From the NCBI GenBank assembly GCA_016199325.1, contig JACQGW010000085.1, forward strand, positions 1 to 10,704: a stretch of 10,704 bases of DNA. Direction: 5' to 3'. The translations under genes were made by a program, and so were the position numbers. Below, one piece after another: positions 1 to 5,343 of this stretch (its first letter is position 1; every line of letters begins with the position of its first letter). The notes beneath the pieces were generated by a model, which saw only the letters and a program-made list of their open reading frames with translations, was not told the DNA's origin and searched no databases. Source of the DNA: Chloroflexota bacterium (lineage in GTDB: Bacteria; Chloroflexota; Dehalococcoidia; JACQGW01).

Positions 1-50
1 ATGGTTTCTTCCGTCACGTCGGTCTAAGTGTTACCTGAATTTCGCGAAGC
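1..50. other. Non-coding window edge
   Basis: No gene is recognisable here. Very short frames occur on both strands but none resembles a known protein or has a ribosome binding site. The stretch lies downstream of the ABC-transporter remnant. Confidence 0.5.
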
Positions 51-224
51 TCAATAGCTCGCGGCGGCGATGAGCACACCCCGCCGAAAGGTGCGCCCGC
101 CCAGCCAGAGCAGCGCGGCGTCCACCGTCTAGACAAACAGGCCGACCGCCAGCGTCAGCCCATCGACGGCAACGGTCTTGCCGAAGCGGCGCGTCAGCCC
201 ATCCAGGACGATAGCTGGTTTCAT
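51..224 (-). pseudogene. ABC exporter remnant: ATPase N-terminus joined to permease-like C-terminus
   Basis: Reading from the ATG at 224, the first 31 codons begin MKPAIVLDGLTRRFGKTVAV and continue DGLTLAV. This is the typical opening beta-strand region of an ABC-transporter ATP-binding subunit (a consensus opening is ...L.KRFG...AVDGL.L.V). A Walker A motif should follow about ten residues later. Instead the frame reads GLFV, meets a TAG at 131-129, and continues in the same frame as TVDAALLWLGGRTFRRGVLI to a TGA at 53-51. That second part looks like the last membrane helix and basic tail of an ABC-2 type permease. The simplest reading is a deletion that removed most of the ATPase and permease genes and fused their ends, followed or accompanied by a nonsense change. 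No Walker A, signature or Walker B motif remains, so it cannot be functional. The ATPase part is convincing; the permease assignment is less so. It lies 24 nt beyond the stop of the upstream glycosyltransferase gene. Confidence 0.6.
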
Positions 225-248
225 CTGACAGCATCCAGCGATTGGCAC

Positions 249-1544
249 TCATGCGTCATGCGTCATGCGTTCACGCGTCAGGCGCTTCCAGGGCGATGGC
301 CGGTCTTGTCTGATAGCAGCCAGCGACTGGTACAGATCCACGTAACGCCGCGCCTGAAGGTCGGCGCCGTATTCGGCCTCAGCCACCGCCCGGCAGGTGT
401 CTCGCAGGTCCGGGCCACGGTTCAGGTCATCCAGCGCGGCCTCGACGGCACCGGCCAGCCCCTCCGGGGAAACTTCCCGGGCGAGCCAGCCGGTCTGGCC
501 GGGCCGGACCATGTCGGGCACGCCGCCGACGCCGAAGCCGGCGACCGGCGTGCCGCAGGCCACGGCTTCCATGACCACATTCGGGAGGTTGTCCACCGGC
601 GCCGCATGCACAAAGACGTCGGCGGCGCTGTAGGCCAGCACTCTCGTCCGCTCGTGGTCGACGAAGCCCAGAGGATGGACGTGCATCCCGGCCAGATCGA
701 GGTCGAGCCGGCCGCCGCCCAACGTGACCAGCGTCAACGGTCGGGGCGAGAGACGCTGCAACGCGCCCACCAGCAGGCTGCCGCCTTTGCGCCGCTCGGC
801 CAGATTCTGGGCCGCGACGAGGAGGACCGGCCCCAGCGTCTCGATGCCGAGCGCCTGTCTAGCCAGCGCCCGATCCACCGGCCGATAGACGTCCAGAGGG
901 AGGCCGTTCGGGATGACGCCCACCCGGTGGCCGGCCCAGAGTCCGGCCTGCGCCTCGCGCGCCAGCCAGCGGGAGGGAGTGACCGCGATCAGTTGGGGAC
1001 GGCCGGCGAAGAGCCGGCGCCGTCCCTCCCAGGCTCCGGCAATCCGGGTCGGCGCCAACGCGGGGTGCTCGTCTGGCGTCGGGCAGGCGGCGTCGCAGCC
1101 GGTCAGGAACTTCCGGCAGTCGTAGCTGAAGGCGCAGCGCCCGGTGAAGCTCCACATGTCGTGCAGCGTCCAGACCGTCGGCGCCTGGTCGAGACAGATG
1201 CGCAGGAGATCGACGGACCAGCCGGCGCCGACGGCTCCGTGCAGATTGTGGACGTCGATCACGTCCGGGCGCAGATCGGCCAGGAGCCGCCGCAGGCGGT
1301 GGCGAACGGTGCCGGCATCCCACGCCGCCCGAAGTCCCGCCGGCAGCAAGCGCCGGGCCGCCAGCCGGCGGAGCGAGACGATCGGCGTCAGGACGTGCGT
1401 GTCCCACGGGTGTTCCCGCCCATCCGGCCGGTCAACCAGGTAGGTGACCCTGTGCCCCACCCGGCCGAGTGCCCACGCCAGGTGGCTGGCCGCAATCGCC
1501 GCCCCGTTCTGCGTTTCCCAATCGGACAACATCAGAATGTGCAT
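249..1544 (-). CDS. Glycosyltransferase family 4 with four-cysteine insert
   Basis: A 431-residue retaining glycosyltransferase of the GT-B fold, probably cytoplasmic or membrane-peripheral, adding a sugar from an NDP-sugar donor to the growing lipid-linked glycan. The start at MHILMLSDWETQNG is chosen because it opens the first Rossmann strand and its glycine loop; an ATG 30 nt upstream lies inside the period-7 repeat. Residues 125-155 carry TLHDMWSFTGRC and cysteines C137, C143, C150 and C154, an insert typical of the WcaC-like GT4 branch. The C-terminal donor domain has ERRKGG near 250-255 and DNLPNVVMEAVACGTPVA at 318-335, in which the first acidic residue of the EX7E motif is Asp318 and the second is Glu326. 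The last codons (MTHDA-stop) are encoded by the CATGCGT tandem repeat. It is the last intact gene of the left-hand cluster, 42 nt after the methyltransferase. The exact sugar and linkage cannot be read from the sequence. Confidence 0.9.
   Translation of the reverse strand: MHILMLSDWETQNGAAIAASHLAWALGRVGHRVTYLVDRPDGREHPWDTHVLTPIVSLRRLAARRLLPAGLRAAWDAGTVRHRLRRLLADLRPDVIDVHNLHGAVGAGWSVDLLRICLDQAPTVWTLHDMWSFTGRCAFSYDCRKFLTGCDAACPTPDEHPALAPTRIAGAWEGRRRLFAGRPQLIAVTPSRWLAREAQAGLWAGHRVGVIPNGLPLDVYRPVDRALARQALGIETLGPVLLVAAQNLAERRKGGSLLVGALQRLSPRPLTLVTLGGGRLDLDLAGMHVHPLGFVDHERTRVLAYSAADVFVHAAPVDNLPNVVMEAVACGTPVAGFGVGGVPDMVRPGQTGWLAREVSPEGLAGAVEAALDDLNRGPDLRDTCRAVAEAEYGADLQARRYVDLYQSLAAIRQDRPSPWKRLTRERMTHDA
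250..284. repeat. Period-7 array, unit CATGCGT
   Basis: Three perfect tandem copies of CATGCGT occupy 250-270, followed by a degenerate continuation (TCACGCGT, CAGGCG) to about 284. On the minus strand the unit contains TGA, so an array of three copies closes every frame. It supplies the final codons and the stop of the overlapping GT4 gene. Confidence 0.85.
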
Positions 1545-1562
1545 GGCTAACGGGGTTGCGAG

Positions 1563-1585
1563 TTCAAGGTCCAAGGTTCAAGGTT
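1563..1585. repeat. Period-7 array, unit TTCAAGG
   Basis: Tandem units TTCAAGG, TCCAAGG and TTCAAGG plus a partial copy fill most of the 42-nt gap between the methyltransferase stop (1587) and the GT4 start (1544). No Shine-Dalgarno-like sequence is visible in this gap, so the repeat may have displaced the normal translation signal of the downstream gene. Confidence 0.8.
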
Positions 1586-1586
1586 G

Positions 1587-2438
1587 TCACTCCTTGACTC
1601 CTTCCAGGTACAGCGAATCGGGCTTGTAGACCGTGCCGTCGGGCTCGGTATCCAGATGGAAGGCTGCCCAGTCGGGGATCCGGCTCTCGGTCGGGCCGAC
1701 GATCTGGGGCTGCCGGAAGCCCGCCGCCTGGACGATCTGCGCGAGCGAGTAGCGGTCGTACATCCAGCGATGGATCTCGCCGCTCCGCCGAAAGCGCCCC
1801 ACCTGGAGGAGCTCGTACTCGGCGCCGAGCAGCCGTTGGACGACCCACTCTCGGCGCCTGGCCGGGTCGCGCAGGAAGCGGTACAGCCGGCGCAAGATGC
1901 GCACGGCAGCAGGCTGCACCACCCGTTGGGTTGCGGGCTTCCGTTGCAGGCGCTCGCCGGCGTCGAGGAGCTGTGCTCCCACGACGCCGATCCGTGCCAG
2001 GACGAACTCCCTGTTGGGAATCACCTTCTGGCGCAGGTAGTCGGCCATATCGCCGCCGGTCCGCTCGCGGACGGTCTGGTCGTACATCTCGAGGATGATC
2101 CACTCGTAGTTCCGCTGCGCCTGCTCGTCCCCCCGGATGGCCCCTTCCAGCTTCCGCAGGTACACACGGGTGATCTGCTCCAGGTCGGGTGTGGCGACCC
2201 GCAGAATCCCGCTCGGTTTGAGGACCCGATGGCATTCCTGCAAGAAGGCCAGGGCCTCGGCGCGGGGGAAATGCTCCAGGACGTGCGAATGGTAGACGAC
2301 GTCGAACGTTTCCGCGCCGAACGGGATCCCCTGGCGCAGGTCGTGGCGAATGACCGACGGGCTGTGGCTGACAAAGTCCACGTTCGTCCAGGCGGGATCG
2401 AACCGGCTGCCGCAGCCGAGGTTGAGATACGGTTTCAT
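1587..2438 (-). CDS. Class I SAM-dependent methyltransferase
   Basis: A 283-residue protein that would transfer a methyl group from S-adenosylmethionine, most likely to a sugar of the glycan built by its neighbours. Motif I is LNLGCGS at residues 5-11, followed by an acidic strand end (NVDF, Asp21) that would hold the ribose hydroxyls. FDVVYHSHVLEHF at 45-57 and the VLKPSGILRVATPD segment at 72-85 are the post-motif regions of Methyltransf_11-type enzymes. The C-terminal half is helical and basic and ends with a conserved-looking WMYDRYSL segment. The start at 2438 is chosen because its ATG overlaps the TGA of the GT2 gene (ATGA) and places motif I at the usual distance from the N-terminus; an in-frame ATG 15 nt upstream is possible but less typical. 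Translational coupling with the GT2 gene is likely. The substrate is unknown. Confidence 0.88.
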   Translation of the reverse strand: MKPYLNLGCGSRFDPAWTNVDFVSHSPSVIRHDLRQGIPFGAETFDVVYHSHVLEHFPRAEALAFLQECHRVLKPSGILRVATPDLEQITRVYLRKLEGAIRGDEQAQRNYEWIILEMYDQTVRERTGGDMADYLRQKVIPNREFVLARIGVVGAQLLDAGERLQRKPATQRVVQPAAVRILRRLYRFLRDPARRREWVVQRLLGAEYELLQVGRFRRSGEIHRWMYDRYSLAQIVQAAGFRQPQIVGPTESRIPDWAAFHLDTEPDGTVYKPDSLYLEGVKE

Positions 2439-3895
2439 GGGCGGCCCGTCCATCGGCCCACCCCTTTCTGGAGGCGGTCGGCCAGCCGCCTGAATCTCGC
2501 GGGATAGAACCGCGCATCGCCGAGAATCGCCGGATCGACGCGGACGGCCCGCGCGCGCAGGGAGATCGAGCGGGCCGGGCCGGCTTGGGAGGCCAGGGTC
2601 GCCGCCAGGAGCAGCGCGTACGCTTCGAGCTTCGCCAGCGCCGGCTTCGTGATGAGTGATGAGTGATGAGTGATGAGTGATGAGTGCGGCAATGCGTACG
2701 CTTCGCGCTTCACCAGCGCCGGCTTCGGCAGCAACGCACCCCCCCGATCTGGGGCAGATGGGCTGACCGTCCCTCCGTCATGCTGAGCGGAGCGAAGCAT
2801 CTCCTGGACGCTGTCGGATCGAGGCCGGGGAGATGCTTCGCTGCGGCTCAGCATGACGGAAGGAGAGCCGTCGGCATCGCCAAACGACCTGCCGAATGCA
2901 TCGGTTGATCGTCCTCTTGCGACCCGCAGTGAGGCGATGGCGGCGAGCGTCCGGTACACACGCCGCTGGGCCAACGCCTCCGAAACCGGAGCGGGCGGCC
3001 AGACCGGATACCAGGCGTAGCGCGTCAGCAGCGCGAGCGGATCCTCCTCGTTTTTGATTGCCGGGCAGGCTGCCACCAGCGCCTGCCGGAGATAGTGGGC
3101 AGCCTTCTCCTCGTCGCCGGCGATTTCAAAGCTGATGCTCGCCTTCAGGTACTGCTCTCGATAGCTCGCCAGCTTCAGGGGCTCGCCGAGGCGGGCGCTT
3201 GTCGGGTGCTTGAAGGCCCGATCGAGGGTGGCGAACGCCGCGGTCACCATGCGCGTCGGATCGTAGGACATGTTCGCGCCGTGCAGCCGATAGAGGGCGA
3301 GCGCCTCGGGCACGGTCGCGAAGCGGCAGCCGGCCAGCGCGAGCCGGATCCAGAGGTCCCAGTCCTCACAGGCCCGCAGCGACGTCTCGAACGGCCCGAC
3401 GCGGCCAATCCACTCGGATCGCAGGACGACGGCCAGCACCGCCATCCGGTTGTACGGTAGGACGAATCCGAGGGAGTCGCCGGCGTCCGCAGGCGGCAGG
3501 ACGGGCGGGCTGAGCCGGCGCAGATCGGTGTTGACGTGGAGATAGCCGGTCTGGACAAGGCCGACCTCCGGCGCCTCCCGAAACACGGCCATCTGCGCTT
3601 CGAGCTTCTGGGGCAGCCAGACGTCGTCGGCGTCGAGGAAGGCGAGGTACTCGCCCCGGGCGTGGCGGATACCGGTGTTGCGGGCAGCCGCCAGGCCGGC
3701 GTTCGCCTGAGTCACCTGACGAACGCGGTCGCCGTATCGAGCCACCACCTCGGCCGTCTCGTCGGTCGAGCCGTCGTCGACGACGATCACCTCGCGCTCG
3801 GCGCAGGTCTGGTCCAGGACGCTCTCGATCGCCTGGCTGACGAAGGCCGCCTGATTGTAGGCGGGAATGATGGCGCTCACCAGCCACGGGATCAC
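2435..3895 (-). CDS. Glycosyltransferase family 2 with repeat-derived C-terminal insertion
   Basis: A 486-residue inverting glycosyltransferase with an N-terminal GT-A domain. Key features are VSAIIPAYN at 6-14, VVDDGSTD at 38-45 for the nucleotide, LDADD at 87-91 (the DXD-type metal site) and CEDWDLWIRL at 176-185, where E177/D178 are the likely catalytic-base region. Residues 230-325 are helical and of unknown role. The GTG start at 3895 is chosen because it overlaps the TGA of the upstream GT4 gene (GTGA) and sits directly before the first strand; an upstream ATG would add 88 residues antiparallel to no known motif. Residues about 330-418 are not normal protein: they translate a palindromic repeat (PSVMLSRSEAS ... 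MLRSAQHD), a duplicated KPAL-K-EAYAL segment and a GATGAGT array (SSLITHHSSLIT). The frame then resumes in a plausible family C-terminus (SLRARAVRVDPAIL). The catalytic domain is untouched, so activity may survive. Confidence 0.88.
   Translation of the reverse strand: MIPWLVSAIIPAYNQAAFVSQAIESVLDQTCAEREVIVVDDGSTDETAEVVARYGDRVRQVTQANAGLAAARNTGIRHARGEYLAFLDADDVWLPQKLEAQMAVFREAPEVGLVQTGYLHVNTDLRRLSPPVLPPADAGDSLGFVLPYNRMAVLAVVLRSEWIGRVGPFETSLRACEDWDLWIRLALAGCRFATVPEALALYRLHGANMSYDPTRMVTAAFATLDRAFKHPTSARLGEPLKLASYREQYLKASISFEIAGDEEKAAHYLRQALVAACPAIKNEEDPLALLTRYAWYPVWPPAPVSEALAQRRVYRTLAAIASLRVARGRSTDAFGRSFGDADGSPSVMLSRSEASPRPRSDSVQEMLRSAQHDGGTVSPSAPDRGGALLPKPALVKREAYALPHSSLITHHSSLITKPALAKLEAYALLLAATLASQAGPARSISLRARAVRVDPAILGDARFYPARFRRLADRLQKGVGRWTGRP
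2616..2649. repeat. 34-bp direct repeat, copy 1
   Basis: Matches 2694-2727 at 32 of 34 positions. In the GT2 frame it encodes KPALAKLEAYAL and leads into the normal-looking C-terminus. The two copies start 78 bp apart, exactly 26 codons, and bracket the GATGAGT array. Confidence 0.85.
2649..2686. repeat. Period-7 array, unit GATGAGT, inside GT2 gene
   Basis: Five perfect tandem copies of GATGAGT at 2651-2685, with partial matches at each end. The minus-strand unit contains no stop codon in any register, so the array is read through as SSLITHH-type heptapeptide within the GT2 protein. It is the longest and most perfect of the period-7 arrays here. Confidence 0.95.
2694..2727. repeat. 34-bp direct repeat, copy 2
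   Basis: Second copy, encoding KPALVKREAYAL in the GT2 frame. It differs from copy 1 at two bases. It flanks the GATGAGT array on the side nearer the start of the GT2 gene. Confidence 0.85.
2772..2867. repeat. Palindromic MITE-like element within GT2 gene
   Basis: Two arms of about 33 bp, CTCCGTCATGCTGAGC... and its inverted copy ending ...GCTCAGCATGACGGA, face each other around a spacer of about 24 bp and differ by only a few bases. Each arm has the core GTCATGCTGAGC followed by AGCGAAGCATCTCC. Repeats of this kind, giving MLSRSEAS or MLRSAQHD when translated, are scattered through many bacterial genomes; that is from general knowledge, not checked here. CCGTC occurs at 2767-2771 and 2868-2872 and could be a 5-bp target duplication. 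No transposase is encoded, so mobilisation would have to be in trans. The RNA would fold into a long hairpin. Confidence 0.8.
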
Positions 3896-5067
3896 GTCGC
3901 CTCCACCAACATCTCGAAGACCTGCACGTGCCGACCGATCCAGCATTCGAGATCGAAATGCGTGGCGGCCCGCCGGCGGGCAGCCTGGCTGTAGCGCGGC
4001 CACTCCTCGGCGACCCGCAGAATCCCATCGGCCAGCGCATCCGGGTCCGGCGGGTGCGCCGCTTCCCAGTCCAGAACGGTCGGCACGCCGTAGCCGGCCT
4101 CGTCGCCGACCAGCTCGGGCGTGCCGCCGCTGTGCGAGTAGACGACGGGCAGACCGCACGCCATGGCCTCGAGGACGACGGTCGGACAGACGTCATTGTA
4201 CTGCGTGTGCAGGAGGATGTGCGCCCGCCGGAAGATCGCCGGCGCCGTCTGCTGCGGATAGGGACCGGCGAGCTCTACCTGGCTGCCAAGCCCGAAGCGC
4301 TCCACCAGGTCGTCGACCTCCGGCCGCATCGACGGCAGGACCAGTCCGGCGACAATGAGCCGGACTCCGGCGCGCCTGCGGGCGACCGACGCCAGCGTCC
4401 GGATCGCCGCCGGCAGCCGGTACCCGTCGTTGTGCGAGCCGGCAGCCAGCAGGACGAGCTCGTCGCCCGGCGGTGTGACGCTCGGCGAGAAGCGCCTGGT
4501 ATCGACGGCGTTGTAGAGGATCTCCGCCGGGCCCTGCCGCTTTCCCAGGAAATGATCGGCCTCCAGGCGAGCGAACTCGCTCTGGTAGAGGACGTAGTCG
4601 GCCCCGTGGAGCAGGGGGGCCATGACGGCATTTCCCCATCGCGTCCGATCAGGGCCGTAGGCGAAGGGGACGAAGGTTCCGTTCTGGTTCCAGACCAGCG
4701 GAATGCCGCGGGACCGGGCAGCCCCCAGGAGCGCCGCGAGCTTGGCGTAGTGATTGCTGCTCACCGCGTAGAGGACGTCGCACTGCCAGCCGGCGTGCGG
4801 CAGGCAGCGATGGAGATACTGGTACTTGACGGCGCCGCCGACCACGACGACCTCCGGCCCTGGCAAGGCGTCGGGGAAGCCGAGATGGGCATAGGAGACG
4901 TGCAGCGGCTCCCCCGGCCGGCGCGGCGACCGGCGGATCGGGCTGACCTCCCGCGCATCCTGGTAGGCCCGCCACGCTCGCGCCGCACGCTCGGCCGTCC
5001 GCCGGATCGGGCGGACGACCGGTCTGAGCAGTTGCTTGAACGGTTCAGGCGCATTCATCATGCCCAT
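3892..5067 (-). CDS. Glycosyltransferase family 4
   Basis: A 391-residue GT-B glycosyltransferase that would add a sugar to the lipid-linked glycan at the cytoplasmic face of the membrane. The first 50 residues are basic and helical (KQLLRPVVRPIRRTAERAARAW begins the segment) and could bind the membrane or extend the fold. VVVVGGAVKYQ at 73-83 sits where the acceptor domain begins. The unusual NQNGTFVPFAYG follows at 128-138. The donor domain contains VLLAAGSHNDGYRLP at 205-219, and DVCPTVVLEAMACGLPVVYSHSGGTPELVG at 292-321 with Asp292 and Glu300 in the EX7E positions. It is first in the left-hand group, preceded by a good promoter with a leader of about 35 nt. The ATG at 5067 has two further in-frame ATG codons within four codons, so the start is uncertain by up to 9 nt. 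Its TGA overlaps the GTG of the GT2 gene. Confidence 0.9.
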   Translation of the reverse strand: MGMMNAPEPFKQLLRPVVRPIRRTAERAARAWRAYQDAREVSPIRRSPRRPGEPLHVSYAHLGFPDALPGPEVVVVGGAVKYQYLHRCLPHAGWQCDVLYAVSSNHYAKLAALLGAARSRGIPLVWNQNGTFVPFAYGPDRTRWGNAVMAPLLHGADYVLYQSEFARLEADHFLGKRQGPAEILYNAVDTRRFSPSVTPPGDELVLLAAGSHNDGYRLPAAIRTLASVARRRAGVRLIVAGLVLPSMRPEVDDLVERFGLGSQVELAGPYPQQTAPAIFRRAHILLHTQYNDVCPTVVLEAMACGLPVVYSHSGGTPELVGDEAGYGVPTVLDWEAAHPPDPDALADGILRVAEEWPRYSQAARRRAATHFDLECWIGRHVQVFEMLVEAT

Positions 5068-5075
5068 CTTGCCGA

Positions 5076-5097
5076 GCCGGCCACTGTACGGGCCGGC
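5076..5097 (-). promoter_or_regulatory. Leader hairpin before the GT4 start
   Basis: A perfect 7-bp inverted repeat, GCCGGCC and GGCCGGC, separated by 8 nt, lies between the predicted transcription start and the ATG at 5067, ending 8 nt before it. In RNA it would form a strong GC stem where a ribosome binding site would normally be, and no Shine-Dalgarno is seen. It could dampen translation or bind a protein; function is inference. Confidence 0.45.
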
Positions 5098-5107
5098 CCC
5101 CCCTGCG

Positions 5108-5136
5108 ATTATCTAACCCATCGGAGCTTACGTCAA
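5108..5136 (-). promoter_or_regulatory. Sigma70-type promoter of left-hand group
   Basis: On the minus strand TTGACG (5136-5131) and GATAAT (5113-5108) are separated by exactly 17 nt. Transcription would begin near 5101 and serve the GT4, GT2, methyltransferase and second GT4 genes. Its A+T content stands out from the GC-rich surroundings. Confidence 0.7.
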
Positions 5137-5217
5137 GCAGGAGCAGCCGTGCGTTGCGTGCGCGGGCTTGGATCCTGGTCCCCTGTATGATAAGCTAGAA
5201 GCAGCCAGCCATGTCAG

Positions 5218-5343
5218 AAGGAGGTGATCGCGATGGTGGAGCAGGTGAAAGCCGGGGTGGGGATCTCGGCCTTCCTCAGTAGGCGCCGCGCGCGGTCAAC
5301 ACGGCCGGAAGCGTGCGGAGAAGGGTCTTCAGGTCCAGGGTGA
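5218..5343 (+). pseudogene. Stump of a lost plus-strand gene, or small ORF
   Basis: AAGGAGGTGATC at 5218-5229 matches the complement of the 16S rRNA 3' end over 12 nt and is 8 nt (counted from GGAGG) before an ATG at 5233. A TATGAT that could be a -10 box lies at 5186-5191, without a convincing -35. The frame opens MVEQVKAGVGISAFL, then from about 5278 becomes the antisense of the sugar-phosphate transferase 3' end, turning arginine-rich and stopping after 36 codons. The expression signals are far stronger than any other in the window, which suggests the 5' end of a real gene whose body was lost by rearrangement at the transferase stop codon. The opening is reminiscent of YtxH-type small proteins, but that is a guess. 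A genuine 36-residue peptide is an alternative. Confidence 0.4.

Larger units (their letters stand above)
5068..5275. other. Intergenic control region between the two gene groups
   Basis: The only gap over 100 nt in the locus. It holds a minus-strand promoter for the left-hand group, a small leader hairpin, and a plus-strand ribosome binding site with the first codons of a probable lost gene. No clear intrinsic terminator for the right-hand group was found, so read-through into the left-hand genes is possible. Confidence 0.7.

Noticed and set aside
258..1550. A 430-codon plus-strand frame opposite the GT4 gene
   Set aside because: It lacks recognisable motifs and has low-complexity composition. 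The minus-strand frame shows a complete GT4 protein.
2616..2727. Possible CRISPR array from two 34-bp repeats with a spacer of 44 bp
   Set aside because: There are only two copies, the spacer is mostly a heptamer array, it lies inside a coding gene, and no cas genes are present.
3896..4159. An upstream ATG extending the GT2 protein by 88 residues
   Set aside because: The added residues are an out-of-frame reading of the upstream GT4 gene. The GTG at 3895 with a GTGA overlap starts directly at the first GT2 strand.
5218..5229. Match to the 16S rRNA 3' end, suggesting an rRNA fragment
   Set aside because: The similarity is limited to the anti-Shine-Dalgarno dozen bases and lies at ideal spacing from an ATG. 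It is better explained as a ribosome binding site.
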